A stretch of DNA of 64,000 nucleotides from Caldilinea sp. CFX5. Lineage in GTDB: Bacteria; Chloroflexota; Anaerolineae; Caldilineales; Caldilineaceae. The notes under the pieces were generated by a model that made no database searches, had not been told where the DNA came from, and saw only the letters and a list, made by a program, of their open reading frames with translations. The stretch lies in the NCBI GenBank assembly GCA_021405325.1, contig QWII01000077.1, forward strand, positions 4,574 to 68,573. Reading direction: 5' to 3'. The position numbers and the translations under genes were made by a program. Of the stretch, positions 8,704 through 17,659 are shown one piece after another; positions within the stretch are counted from its first letter, which is position 1, and each line of letters begins with the position of its first letter.

Positions 8704-10845
8704 TTACTGTTGGTGAATTAGCGGCAGATAGAAGGGCAGATCCGGCCCCCACAGCAAGTCAATATTGCCCGTCGTGGCGCCGGCGGTGACGAGAACGGTT
8801 TGGGCATAACATTCGGTGCGAAATGGATAATTGAATCTGGAAAAGCAGACCGTATACCACCCAGGGCGCAGACCGGGGATCGTATAGCGCCCAGCATCAT
8901 CCGTGTAACTTGCCGTGGGAATGATCTCGTAATCCGGCGTGGGGTCCATGCGATAGAGCGAAAGATAGAGACCGGCCACCGGTTTGTTATTGCGGAGGCG
9001 CGCCTGACCACGAATGGCGCCGGCCCGTGGCAGATCGAGATTGTAATCCGTCAGCACCTGGTCATTGGGAATATTGATCGCGCTGGAGCGCAAGAGACTG
9101 ATCTGGTTGACATAGTAGGTCGTCGCATAAAGCCCGGCCGGATCGCTGGCGCCCAGGAAAAAGGCGCCGCCCCCCAACCCGGTAAAGGTGTAGCGCCCGG
9201 CGGCATCGGTAAAGGTGTAGAGCCGGGGCGCCGGGAGGCCATACGCACAACAGCCGCTCGTGGCCGAGTAGAGCGCTACTTTAATGCCGGCCAGCGGCTG
9301 CCCACCGGCGGTGATACGCCCGCTCAGACCGCCATCATAGCGCAGGCTGTTCAACGCAATGTCAATATTGGTGGCGACCGCACCGCTGGTCAGGGTAATC
9401 GCCTTTGCCTCCCACAAGGTTGCGCCGCCATAGACGCCATAGGGGAAATAGAGCGAATAGGCGCTGGACGTATTATCAATAATCTGGCCTTGGGCCGAGA
9501 CCCGGTAGACGCCGGCGGGCAACCCGGCCAGGGTGTAAGCGCCTGTATTCTGGTTGACTTTCACTTGCATCACCGGTTCCCACGCAAATTCGCCGATCTG
9601 CCGTTCGGCCAACACATTGGCGTCCGGCGCCGGTTGCCCGTCCATGGTGATCATGCCGCTAATGCGCGCCGCGGTCGCCAATGAACTGTTGACCGACGAG
9701 ATCACCATTTGCGGTTCCACCTCGAACACCTGCGCTTCATAGAGGCGTAGTTGATCGTTGTAATATTCAAAGGCATAGTTCCCCGCCGGGTCGGAAAAAT
9801 AGAGCTGATAACGGCCGGTCGTCAGGGTTGCTAAGGTGTACTCGCCGTTAGCATCGGTGACCGCTTGTAGATAGCCATAAAACTCATTGGCGGCCAGCAA
9901 TGGTGTACCGGGCGCCAGTGTGGATGCCATCCCGCGCCAGGCATCGGTTGTCGCCACCCGCACCACACCATCGTCCGGCAAACGATAGGCGAAGACATTA
10001 ACGCCGGCCAGCGGCTTCCCATCCACGGCTGCCGTTACCCGCCCTTTGATCTGGGCATAGTTGGCGCCATCGCCAAAGACAATCACCACATTGCTGATCG
10101 TCCCCCCGGCGCTTAAGGTGAGGTCGGTTGCTTCTTCTACCCCATAGACATTGTCATAGCACTCGGCGGCTGAGATTTTGGCGCCATAGCCATAGGCGCA
10201 CACACGATAGGTGTCGGCGGCCACGCCGGTAAAGGTAAAGACGGTACTGCCCAACGCAAAGTCGGGCGTATAAGGGGTCTCCCACCTAGAACCGCTTGTG
10301 GTACTGATCTGTTGCTGCAGCCCGACGCTGGCATAGGTCAGGGAATATTCGGCGGTGGTTTTCAGTGTCACAATGACGCGACCGGCGGGTTGCAAGGTGA
10401 GATTGATCCCACTGGCAAACGTGCCGGCCACGACAATATCCTGCCCTTCTTGCACAGTGGCGGCGGCGGGGTAGAAGCGCCGCCCGAACCGTTTGGCCGG
10501 ATCTTGGGCGCTGATGCGATAGACGCCAGGGGGGAGGGAACTGAAGCGGTAGCTGCCATCGGCTTCGGTGGTGGTCATGCGGATATTCCACCAGGTGTCG
10601 GGGCCGGCGAAGGGGGGAACCGTCCAGAGCGTCACTTGGCTGCCGGCAATGGGTTGCCCGTTCTCAGCACTTACCTGGCCGGCCAGACTGCCTAAGCCAT
10701 CTGGCTGGTTTGGATTGGCGTAGAGACGGGTTGTCCAGTAGAAGAAGGTCAGCAGAAAGACGGTAATACTACAAAGCAGGACGAGCGGCCAGAACGGACG
10801 GCGTTGCGGCCACTGGATGAACAGTAGAACGGATTGGGTAGACAT
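8704..10845 (-). CDS. membrane-anchored surface protein with carboxypeptidase-regulatory-like repeats
   Basis: 713-residue protein. I start it at the ATG at 10845, preceded by AAGGAG 8 bp upstream. Near residues 15-40 there is one membrane helix (PLVLLCSITVFLLTFFYW) that anchors the protein with its bulk outside. At least five Ig-like beta-sandwich repeats follow, each opening with a GxVxxxxGxPxAGxxV-type pattern (GSLAGQVSAENGQPIAG, GRVTAAVDGKPLAG, GMITMDGQPAPDA, GRITAGGQPLAG, GQARLRNNKPVAG). The C-terminus ends YLPLIHQQ, like other secreted proteins here. No catalytic motif is seen; it is probably structural or adhesive. Confidence 0.8.
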   Translation of the reverse strand: MSTQSVLLFIQWPQRRPFWPLVLLCSITVFLLTFFYWTTRLYANPNQPDGLGSLAGQVSAENGQPIAGSQVTLWTVPPFAGPDTWWNIRMTTTEADGSYRFSSLPPGVYRISAQDPAKRFGRRFYPAAATVQEGQDIVVAGTFASGINLTLQPAGRVIVTLKTTAEYSLTYASVGLQQQISTTSGSRWETPYTPDFALGSTVFTFTGVAADTYRVCAYGYGAKISAAECYDNVYGVEEATDLTLSAGGTISNVVIVFGDGANYAQIKGRVTAAVDGKPLAGVNVFAYRLPDDGVVRVATTDAWRGMASTLAPGTPLLAANEFYGYLQAVTDANGEYTLATLTTGRYQLYFSDPAGNYAFEYYNDQLRLYEAQVFEVEPQMVISSVNSSLATAARISGMITMDGQPAPDANVLAERQIGEFAWEPVMQVKVNQNTGAYTLAGLPAGVYRVSAQGQIIDNTSSAYSLYFPYGVYGGATLWEAKAITLTSGAVATNIDIALNSLRYDGGLSGRITAGGQPLAGIKVALYSATSGCCAYGLPAPRLYTFTDAAGRYTFTGLGGGAFFLGASDPAGLYATTYYVNQISLLRSSAINIPNDQVLTDYNLDLPRAGAIRGQARLRNNKPVAGLYLSLYRMDPTPDYEIIPTASYTDDAGRYTIPGLRPGWYTVCFSRFNYPFRTECYAQTVLVTAGATTGNIDLLWGPDLPFYLPLIHQQ

Positions 10846-10978
10846 GGGGTAAGCTCCTTCGGGTGTAAAGAATTGTTGGTTGCTTCGTGGCATTGTTCCA
10901 TTGGTAGATAAGCTAATCGCGGCGTTCGGCGGCGGTTCGTGATCGGCGCCGAACGCCGGCAAATGCAAAAACAGTGTA

Positions 10979-11008
10979 ACCATAATCATGTTACCAAGCA
11001 AGTGTCAA
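10979..11008 (-). promoter_or_regulatory. predicted promoter for the surface-protein gene
   Basis: Minus-strand TTGACA (11003-11008) and TATGGT (10979-10984) with an 18-bp spacer, about 135 bp upstream of the start at 10845. Confidence 0.55.
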
Positions 11009-11039
11009 TTGTGTACCATTGGGTTGCTTCCACTGTATG

Positions 11040-11156
11040 TGCGCTGTTACAGGCTGTGTAACAGCGCACAAACGATAACCGCAAACAAAATAGGCGCTTA
11101 CGATGCTGAGACCGTTAGGCTTTCTGAAAGCCTAACGGTCTGTGTAAGTGAGCGCT
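11040..11156. repeat. two palindromes in a 425-bp gene-free stretch
   Basis: The first palindrome is TGCGCTGTTACA, a 5-nt loop, then TGTAACAGCGCA (11040-11068). The second has 16-nt arms, AGACCGTTAGGCTTTC and its exact complement (11109-11141), flanked by a partly complementary GCGCTTAC/GTGAGCGC. They lie between the convergence-free ends of two minus-strand genes. The rest of 10846-11270 shows no coding potential. Confidence 0.7.
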
Positions 11157-11270
11157 AATGTTGTTTTGTGGAATTATCTGGATAACGCTGTGTAAATACG
11201 CCCGGTTCCCTGATAGATAAACCAAATGAAAGGCGCCTACCGAATGGCCGGAGTCTATGCGTTTTCTCGA

Positions 11271-12494
11271 TTAGGTGCGGGGCAGCAGATCCTCGCCAAA
11301 AAAGCGAATGCGCGCCGCTTCATCGCACCGCTCATCGGGGCCGAGGCCGATGATGTCTACTTCCCGTTCCGGCTCGCGCCGGTGGAGGGGTGCGACGCGT
11401 GCGCGCCGTTGATTGGCGGCGGGGCCAAGTTCAAAAAAGAGTTGGGTAAGCCACTCTTCTTTGCGCCGGAGCCGGGCGTAATAGTCGGCCCGTTCATAGG
11501 CATAGGCGATGACCGCTTCGTCCCAATCGGCGTTGGTCAGCAACTGATCGGTTAAGACCCGCACATCACGCAGGGTGAGCGCCAGACCACAGCCAAAGCT
11601 GGGGTTGGCGGCGCCGGCGGCGTCGCCAACCAGCACGACACCGGGCCGGCTTGGGTGTTCAACCCAATGGCGGATGTTGTGGAACATCGCCAGCGGACCG
11701 GCAGGAGCGCCGGCGGCAAACCAGGTGGCCGGGGCGCCGGTCTGGATACATTCGTTGATAAAGAGGGGAACATTCTGTACGCCACAGAGTTGGCGCTCCT
11801 GCCCCTGCAAGGTGTAGATGAAATAGACCCGATGGCGTCCCTGGCCGATGGGAAAGAGGCTGGCAAATTGACCGGGCCGGCGCGGATTGAAAAAGACGCT
11901 GACGGCATCGGTCGGCGCCGCTAAATTGCTAAAGAGCAGTCCGGCAATGACCAGCCGCGCCGGTTCCCGTTGCACAGCGAAACCGGCGGACAACCGCACA
12001 TGCGAGTTACGCCCGTCAGCGCCGACCACCAGCCGTGCGCTGACGCGGCGGATCGCTGCACCCTGTTGCACCGCCACGGTTGGCCTGGCGCCAACCGTCA
12101 CCTTGACCGCTTTGCTTTTTCGCCAAACGGTTGCGCCGGCGGCTTCCGCTGCGGTCAGCAGCACCTCTTGCATCTCCGGGTGGTAAAAATTGAGCAGACC
12201 GACGCCGTGCGGGGGAGTAACGGTCAGATCGCGATGGATGATCGAACTGCTGGCCCCGCTATAGCTATTCCACCACGCCACGACATGACCACAGCGCTCC
12301 CGTAGCAGATCATAGATGCCCAGCGCTTTGGCTTCGGTGACGCCCCACGGCAAAATTCCCTCCCCGCGCACCCGGTCGCGAAAGCTCTCTTCCCGCTCAA
12401 CAACGAGGACACGCAAACCCTGCATGGCTAATCGTCGGGCCAGGGTGGAACCAGCAATGCCGCCCCCGACGACGATCAGGTCGTAATGCGCCAT
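11271..12494 (-). CDS. FAD-dependent oxidoreductase, geranylgeranyl-reductase-like
   Basis: 407-residue flavoprotein. Near residues 9-15 is the dinucleotide-binding motif GGGIAGS, mid-protein a VVGADGRNS motif, and near residue 290 the second FAD motif GVVLVGDAAGAANPSFG, as in the p-hydroxybenzoate-hydroxylase/geranylgeranyl-reductase superfamily. I use the ATG at 12494, five bases after the stop of the radical SAM gene; an in-frame GTG at 12509 overlaps that gene. Close coupling to a radical SAM enzyme suggests a shared pathway, perhaps lipid, isoprenoid or pigment modification. The substrate is not readable. Confidence 0.85.
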   Translation of the reverse strand: MAHYDLIVVGGGIAGSTLARRLAMQGLRVLVVEREESFRDRVRGEGILPWGVTEAKALGIYDLLRERCGHVVAWWNSYSGASSSIIHRDLTVTPPHGVGLLNFYHPEMQEVLLTAAEAAGATVWRKSKAVKVTVGARPTVAVQQGAAIRRVSARLVVGADGRNSHVRLSAGFAVQREPARLVIAGLLFSNLAAPTDAVSVFFNPRRPGQFASLFPIGQGRHRVYFIYTLQGQERQLCGVQNVPLFINECIQTGAPATWFAAGAPAGPLAMFHNIRHWVEHPSRPGVVLVGDAAGAANPSFGCGLALTLRDVRVLTDQLLTNADWDEAVIAYAYERADYYARLRRKEEWLTQLFFELGPAANQRRARVAPLHRREPEREVDIIGLGPDERCDEAARIRFFGEDLLPRT

Positions 12495-12498
12495 GCCC

Positions 12499-14046
12499 TT
12501 ACGCCTCACCCGGCGCTGTTTTGGGCGCCCTTTGCAAATATTTCACCTGGGAATGCAAACCACGCGCTTGGGCAATGGCCCCATAGAGCAGGATAAAGAA
12601 CCACTTCATGCCGCTCCCGCCCAAGAGTTTAAGCGCCAGCGGTTGGATCATCAGCCACAAGAGCCAATATGGCCAGTTGCGGTGCAGGCACCAGAGGGCG
12701 AAATTATAATAGGTGGGGCGCAAGCGGATATAGCTCTTGTTGTAAATGTCCCGTTCATCATCCTGCACCAGCCCATCGGCCTTGGCCTTCGCATAGAGAT
12801 CAGTACCCGGATAGAAAGTGAGCGAGAAGAAATGGAGTAAATGGGGGCGGGGCAGTTGATAGAGCAATTGCAACGTCGCCAGTTGATCGGCCGTCGTCTC
12901 ATATGGATTATCCGAGATGATGTCATAGCTGGGATAGGGGATGGCCGTCTGATAGCGCTGCAAGATTTGACCCGCTGCCAGGATCTGCTCATTGGTCTCA
13001 AAGCGCTGATAGAGGGTGCGCATCCGTTCACTGCCCGATTGTAACCCCAATCCCACATCCATCAACCCGGCTTCAACCAGGAGCTTGATCTTTTCCTCTT
13101 TGATGGAGCCGGGCGTGGTCTGAATATAGAAGGGCAACCCAATTTCACGGCGATAGACTTCGGCGAAATGGGTCAGCCAGTCGTGACTGACAGCCAGGAA
13201 GGTGCTGTCGATAAACATCACCGCTTCCAGGTTGGGGAGGAGCGCCTGAAACGCCTTGATCTCCGCCACCAGATGCTCAGGGCTGCGCCGCCGTAGTTTC
13301 GACCACTTGGGGAACATCTTAGAAAGCGCATTGTCACAACAGAATGAACAGCGGAAGGGACAACCACGCGTCGCCGAAAGCATATAGGCCAGCTTATTCT
13401 GGCGGGCAAAGTTATGCAGCAGATAATGGGCCATGAGCGCGGGCGTCAACGGCGCCACCTTGCCTTCGTGCAGAATGTGCTGATCGGCCAGGTTGTAGTC
13501 GGGTAAAGGAATGGCATCCAAATCCTGGTCGATGGGCCGGTTGGGGTTGGTGATCAGTTGGCCGGTTGCGTCACGACTCCAAATATTGAGAATAGTTGCG
13601 CCTCGTTCGCCCTGCTGCAAGCTGCACGCCAATTCCACAATGGCCGCCTCCCCTTCGCCCACACAAACAAAATCCGCCCATTGCAGACACTCTTCCGGTT
13701 TGACCGTTGGGTGAATCCCGCCCCAGATCACTGGCAGCCCCAGCCGCTCATGGATCGCTTGGGTTAAGGAGCGCACCCGCCCCACATAGTTGCTCATCAC
13801 CGTGATGCCAATCAGATCCAGATCGGCGCAGAACGCACAGACCTGTTCGAGCGTCTCGGCTGGATAGTGGGCGCGGGGTGGCTGGGTTTTGTAATACAAC
13901 TCATCAGGATCGGGCAAAAAGATCAGGCGCGTCACATATCCCGCCGCCTGCAGCGCCGCCGAGATCGAACGCAAGCCGATAGCCGACAAATTGCTATAGG
14001 GCGAAATCAGGCCAACCCGAAATTCTTTTGTGGCTGCTCTAGACAT
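12499..14046 (-). CDS. B12-binding-type radical SAM protein
   Basis: 515-residue protein starting at the ATG at 14046 with GGAGGG 6 bp upstream. The first ~150 residues form a B12-binding-like Rossmann domain (GLISPYSNLSAIGLRSISA at the start; GGIHPTVKPEE near 110), though no classical DxHxxG cobalamin motif is seen. The radical SAM cluster motif CPFRCSFC is at about 229-236. Its C-terminal part resembles hopanoid/Mg-protoporphyrin cyclase-type B12-radical-SAM proteins. The gene is followed directly by the FAD reductase gene, an arrangement typical for secondary metabolite or lipid tailoring. Confidence 0.88.
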   Translation of the reverse strand: MSRAATKEFRVGLISPYSNLSAIGLRSISAALQAAGYVTRLIFLPDPDELYYKTQPPRAHYPAETLEQVCAFCADLDLIGITVMSNYVGRVRSLTQAIHERLGLPVIWGGIHPTVKPEECLQWADFVCVGEGEAAIVELACSLQQGERGATILNIWSRDATGQLITNPNRPIDQDLDAIPLPDYNLADQHILHEGKVAPLTPALMAHYLLHNFARQNKLAYMLSATRGCPFRCSFCCDNALSKMFPKWSKLRRRSPEHLVAEIKAFQALLPNLEAVMFIDSTFLAVSHDWLTHFAEVYRREIGLPFYIQTTPGSIKEEKIKLLVEAGLMDVGLGLQSGSERMRTLYQRFETNEQILAAGQILQRYQTAIPYPSYDIISDNPYETTADQLATLQLLYQLPRPHLLHFFSLTFYPGTDLYAKAKADGLVQDDERDIYNKSYIRLRPTYYNFALWCLHRNWPYWLLWLMIQPLALKLLGGSGMKWFFILLYGAIAQARGLHSQVKYLQRAPKTAPGEA

Positions 14047-14067
14047 GGCAATCCCTCCGGTCATATC

Positions 14068-14126
14068 AGTTGGTCGATTGGTTCGCTGGTTGAGCTTGTC
14101 GAAACCAGCGAACCAACCGACCAACT
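14068..14126. repeat. constant-loop hairpin, copy 1 (intergenic)
   Basis: The 23-nt arms (14068-14090 and 14104-14126, one mismatch) flank the 13-nt loop TGAGCTTGTCGAA. The same loop with different arms occurs twice inside the multicopper oxidase gene. Confidence 0.85.
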
Positions 14127-14138
14127 CCTAAACAAACC

Positions 14139-14402
14139 TCATCCTTTCACCCCTGTCAGCACCGCACCCTTGACAAAGAAGCGCTGGGATGTGAAGAAGA
14201 TCAACACGGATGGAATGATCGACACGAGTGTGGCCGCCATCCAATAATTCCAGTGCATGTTGTTGCCAATCGTGCTTAAATAAAGGCGCAGCCCCACCCG
14301 AATCGTGAACTTTTCAATTGTGGTCAGGTAGATCTGGGGCGCCTGGAAGTTGCTCCAATTGGTTACGCCGCTGGTGTACAGGCGGCGACCAATAACGCGC
14401 AC
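14139..14402 (-). pseudogene. C-terminal relic of a carbohydrate ABC permease
   Basis: The readable frame matches only the end of a MalG-type permease: NWSNFQAPQIYLTTIEKF, then a membrane segment (YWMAATLVSIIPSVLIFF) and the typical terminal segment QRFFVKGAVLTGVKG. The EAA loop and at least four helices are missing. The sequence upstream (to about 14440) is open but unlike a permease. No partner transporter genes are adjacent. I read it as a 5'-deleted remnant. Confidence 0.75.
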
Positions 14403-14766
14403 ATGCCAACAGCGGCGCTTTGCAAAAATGCCCGACGACTAAATTCCGAAACCATCTCTTATCTCCTTGTCATGGGCTGGACTCCGGCCATGCAGCTTTA
14501 CAAATGCAGTTGGTCAAGGATAAAGCTTTACGAATTGCGTATAATCGAGGAAAATATCGCTAGAAGTGTAACCAAAATTACGGAGGATGTCAAATGGCCG
14601 CCAACACACCGCAATTCGCCATTCAGTAGAAAGCTAGAGACAACCGCCATTGGCTGGCGGTAATTTTTGTACAGCCGGCTGCTTATTCACAATGTTTTGA
14701 ATCAACCAGATCAATGTACGCAATTGGTTCGCCTTCTCGCTCGTCGGCCCGATGAGCGATTGGCTT
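14403..14766. other. gene-free, AT-rich stretch
   Basis: No convincing gene. A short plus-strand frame (14403-14663) has no ribosome site or family resemblance. The base composition is more AT-rich than the surroundings, which fits a degraded segment between the permease relic and the nuclease gene. Confidence 0.5.
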
Positions 14767-15819
14767 TTATCTTGTTAACAAATCATAGCGCAGTTTTGCT
14801 TCGGCGATGATTAATCGCCGTTCCCGCTCAAGTTCGGCTTTTAGCTCATCTTCGGTCGGCAAAATTAGCCGATACTTGGAAGCAAAAAGCTGTTCGCTCT
14901 CTTTAAGAACCGAGTACTTGACCACGGTTTCGTCCTTGGCCGAACAGAGAATAATGCCAACGGTCGGGTTATCATCATCGCCACGCCGCAGGTCGTCGAA
15001 CATGCGGACATACATGTCCATCTGTCCAATATCCTGGTGGGTCAACTTACCGGCTTTGAGGTCAAAGAGAACAAAGCACTTGAGCAGATAGTTGTAAAAG
15101 ACCAAATCAATGTAGAAGTGACTGGTCTCGGTGCTAATACGAAATTGCCGCCCGACGAACGCAAACCCTTTGCCGGCTTCGAGCAAGAACTGTTGCAACT
15201 TCTGGATAATGGCGCTTTCCAACGCCCGCTCCGAAAGAGCGGGTGATTCGGGGATTTGCAGAAATTCCAGCACATAGGGATCTTTGATAAAGTCGGCTGG
15301 GTGATATTGGTTGACGGCTGTTGTATAACTGCCCGTTGACGACTGCGCTGGCGGTTTCAGCAGGCGCTCATAATAAAACGAGTTAATGTTTCGTTCTAAC
15401 TGGCGAGTACTCCAATTCTGTTCGGTTGCTTCTGCGATGTAGTAATCGCGCGCCAATGGATTTTCTACCCGCATGATCAGGCGGTAGTGGCTCCAGGTCA
15501 AAAAGCTACGCGCCGCGTAGCTTTTTTGAAACTCGGGAAAAGTCAGGTAAAACTGGCGAAAATTTTTAAGATTGGCAATTGCAAAGCCTTTACCAAATTC
15601 CTGCGTAAGCTGTCGGGCAAGCTCTTGAATGAGGAAGGCGCCGTAATCCGCCCGATCCTTGCCTTGCTGTTCTTCTTCGACAATACGCTTGCCGATCTGC
15701 CAGTAAGCCTCCACCATCACTGTATTAACGGCTGTGTATGCTTTTTGCCTTGCCTGTGCCAAAATGGCATGGATCTCGGCAAAAAAGGCGCCATTCTGCA
15801 GATTCGGTTCCAAACTCAT
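14767..15819 (-). CDS. DUF1016 / YhcG-type PD-(D/E)xK nuclease
   Basis: 350-residue protein; ATG at 15819 has AGGAG 7 bp upstream. The N-terminal half is the DUF1016 N domain (IHAILAQARQKAY; YWQIGKRIVEEEQ; SWSHYRLIMRV-like segment read as TWSHYRLIMRV). The C-terminal half is a PDDEXK fold with D in FYIDLVFYN and the DLKAGK motif as catalytic core, followed by LTHQDIGQMDMYV. Family members are linked to restriction-modification and mobile-element loci. Here no partner is adjacent, so its role (defence or DNA repair) is open. It lies next to degraded DNA, which fits recent arrival. Confidence 0.9.
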   Translation of the reverse strand: MSLEPNLQNGAFFAEIHAILAQARQKAYTAVNTVMVEAYWQIGKRIVEEEQQGKDRADYGAFLIQELARQLTQEFGKGFAIANLKNFRQFYLTFPEFQKSYAARSFLTWSHYRLIMRVENPLARDYYIAEATEQNWSTRQLERNINSFYYERLLKPPAQSSTGSYTTAVNQYHPADFIKDPYVLEFLQIPESPALSERALESAIIQKLQQFLLEAGKGFAFVGRQFRISTETSHFYIDLVFYNYLLKCFVLFDLKAGKLTHQDIGQMDMYVRMFDDLRRGDDDNPTVGIILCSAKDETVVKYSVLKESEQLFASKYRLILPTEDELKAELERERRLIIAEAKLRYDLLTR

Positions 15820-15829
15820 ACACAATCTC

Positions 15830-16903
15830 CTATCCCCACATCGTCACAAAGCGCACCAACGTCTTCACCACATTGCCAAAGACCGCCAACTTTGCCACCT
15901 CATAGCCATGACTATTTTCGCGCACATGGCCGAAACAGGCAATGCGTTGGGTCAAACCGCCAGCGTAGACGAGACTGGCGTCACTGGCGGCGTTGTCAAA
16001 GACGACCGGCTGCAACGCTGTGCCAACCGCCTGCGCGGCGGCACAGAGATCGCGCACTAATGCCTGGTCATAGGGCGCCAGCCGATCCTTGGTCCAGATG
16101 CCGGGGCGACCATCCAGCTTCAGCGGCGCACCCGGCGGCATAGGACAGCCGTCGATGGCAATAAAGGTTTCCGGTTGCTCCCGCGCCGCCACTACTTTGG
16201 CCCCCAAGCCGCCGACTTCTTCACCCGTCGTAAAGGCGACCAGCGTTGGCCGTTGCGGTTGTTGACCGCTCTCGCGCAAAATTGCCAACAGGCGCAATAA
16301 GGCGACCACGCCCATGCGGTCATCAAAGGTCCACGCTGCCACCAGCGGATCATCGGCGCTGCCCAGGACCACCGGCCCACAGATGTCGCGCACCGGCACG
16401 CCTGCTGAACCGGGGCGAATTCCTGCGGCGGTTAGTTCGGCGCCGGTTAAGCCGGTGAGGACGCGTACATCGCTCCACTCAATCGCTTTGTTGCTGGCTG
16501 CTGTGTGGGTCGAACCCATCGAAAGAATCCCGCGCACCGAACCAGCATCACCCAGAATTTCGACTGGCCCTTCTCCCTGCTTCCAGGGGTAGAGACCACC
16601 CGACCGCGTCACGCGCAAGACGCCATCCGACTCAACATTGGTGACAACCATGCCGATTTCGTCAATGTGCGCGGCCAAACAGAGCAGCGGCGCCTCTGTT
16701 TTCTGCCCCGGCAAGCGCACCAACACATTGCCGGCGCTGTCTGTGCTATGGGCATAGCCGAGCGCGTCTAATTCCGCCCGGACAACCGCGGCGATCTGCG
16801 CTTCATAACCGGAAGGCGCGGGAACCGATAATAGCTTGGTAAACAGGGTGAGAATGGGGTCGGATGGGTTGTTGGTGTTGTTGGTGTTGTTGGCTTGTGG
16901 CAT
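15830..16903 (-). CDS. M42-family metallo-aminopeptidase
   Basis: 357-residue cytoplasmic peptidase of the glutamyl-aminopeptidase/deblocking-aminopeptidase family, usually a dodecamer that trims peptides. The two-metal site residues are visible: H79 and D81 in AAHIDEIG, the aspartate in WTFDDRMG, the glutamates in TTGEEVGG, D in AIDGCP and the final H in ENSHGYE. The start at 16903 has AAGGAG 7 bp upstream. The first residues contain an Asn/Thr run encoded by a GTTGTTGGT tandem repeat, which probably varies in length between strains. Confidence 0.92.
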   Translation of the reverse strand: MPQANNTNNTNNPSDPILTLFTKLLSVPAPSGYEAQIAAVVRAELDALGYAHSTDSAGNVLVRLPGQKTEAPLLCLAAHIDEIGMVVTNVESDGVLRVTRSGGLYPWKQGEGPVEILGDAGSVRGILSMGSTHTAASNKAIEWSDVRVLTGLTGAELTAAGIRPGSAGVPVRDICGPVVLGSADDPLVAAWTFDDRMGVVALLRLLAILRESGQQPQRPTLVAFTTGEEVGGLGAKVVAAREQPETFIAIDGCPMPPGAPLKLDGRPGIWTKDRLAPYDQALVRDLCAAAQAVGTALQPVVFDNAASDASLVYAGGLTQRIACFGHVRENSHGYEVAKLAVFGNVVKTLVRFVTMWG

Positions 16904-16921
16904 GGATTGGCTCCTTGTTTG

Positions 16922-16998
16922 AAGAAGAGATTGAGAGATACAGAGATTGTAGCAAACAAGTCACGGAATCTCTCAATCTCTGTATCTCTCAATCTCTA
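16922..16998. repeat. inverted octad array, AGAGATTG type
   Basis: AGAGATTG, AGAGATAC, AGAGATTG on the left are mirrored by CAATCTCT, GTATCTCT, CAATCTCT on the right, with about 25 nt between. The arms are near-perfect complements over 23 nt. It separates the M42 and DUF3307 genes. Confidence 0.85.
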
Positions 16999-17004
16999 AA
17001 ACCC

Positions 17005-17367
17005 TCACCACCACCACTCCACCACCACCGCCAAGACCAGCAGATGGATCGTCTGATCAACCATAATGCGGACAAAGAGAACCTTGCTTTGGCGTAGCCA
17101 CTGTACCCAGTAACCCGCCAGGTTGCCGGCGTCGATCAGCCAGTGTGTCAGAAAAACGAGCGCAAGAATCGTTAAGTAAGGCGGGGGCATAGCCTGATGG
17201 CGGGTGGCAAACCAGAGGGTTAGGGCAATGGCGCCGGTGTAAATGAGGCAGTGAACCAGAATTTCTTGATTGAGGAGCCGGCGCTGTTTGCCGCGCGCCA
17301 TCCAATCATTTTGCAACAGCCAATCGCCGACCAGATGGCCCAGGAGGAGCCAGGTGAATATGTTCAT
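17005..17367 (-). CDS. DUF3307 membrane protein
   Basis: 120-residue protein with about four membrane segments. The family signature is at the N-terminus (HLVGDWLLQNDWMA, about 11-24), and a second conserved segment HWLIDAGN follows near residue 89. Function of the family is unknown. No ribosome site is obvious before the ATG at 17367. Confidence 0.8.
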   Translation of the reverse strand: MNIFTWLLLGHLVGDWLLQNDWMARGKQRRLLNQEILVHCLIYTGAIALTLWFATRHQAMPPPYLTILALVFLTHWLIDAGNLAGYWVQWLRQSKVLFVRIMVDQTIHLLVLAVVVEWWW

Positions 17368-17407
17368 GGGTGAATAACTTGTCTTTGCTGGTGTAGTGCG
17401 CGAAAAT

Positions 17408-17481
17408 AGCAGTAGTCCTAAGTCCGTAGTCCTAAGTCCGTTAATCCGACTCTGGACTACGGACTCTGGACTCCAGACTAA
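17408..17481. repeat. inverted heptad array, AGTCCTA type
   Basis: AGTCCTA and AGTCCGT alternate with period 7 on the left. GACTCTG, GACTACG, GACTCTG, GACTCCA follow on the right in the inverted sense. It lies in the divergent region (17368-17659) between the DUF3307 and Crp/Fnr genes. Confidence 0.8.
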
Positions 17482-17659
17482 TTATTGCGTATCTACTGGT
17501 AAAACGAAAAATTCCAGCAAAGCGTAGCACACTTGTCGCAACGGTGTGATTGTTTGGCCTACAGCGGTGCTGTGTTCTAGATCACAAGAGCAGTGTGCAG
17601 AAAAACACAGGCGCGACGTTTACCGGAACACCAACGTCATCAAGAATAGACTATAAGCT

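Noticed and set aside
14403..14663. Plus-strand open frame of 86 codons in the AT-rich gap
   Set aside because: No ribosome site, no recognisable motif, odd composition; more likely part of a degraded segment.
14767..15819. Part of a type I restriction or other defence island
   Set aside because: DUF1016 nucleases occur in such islands, but no restriction, methylation or defence gene is adjacent here.
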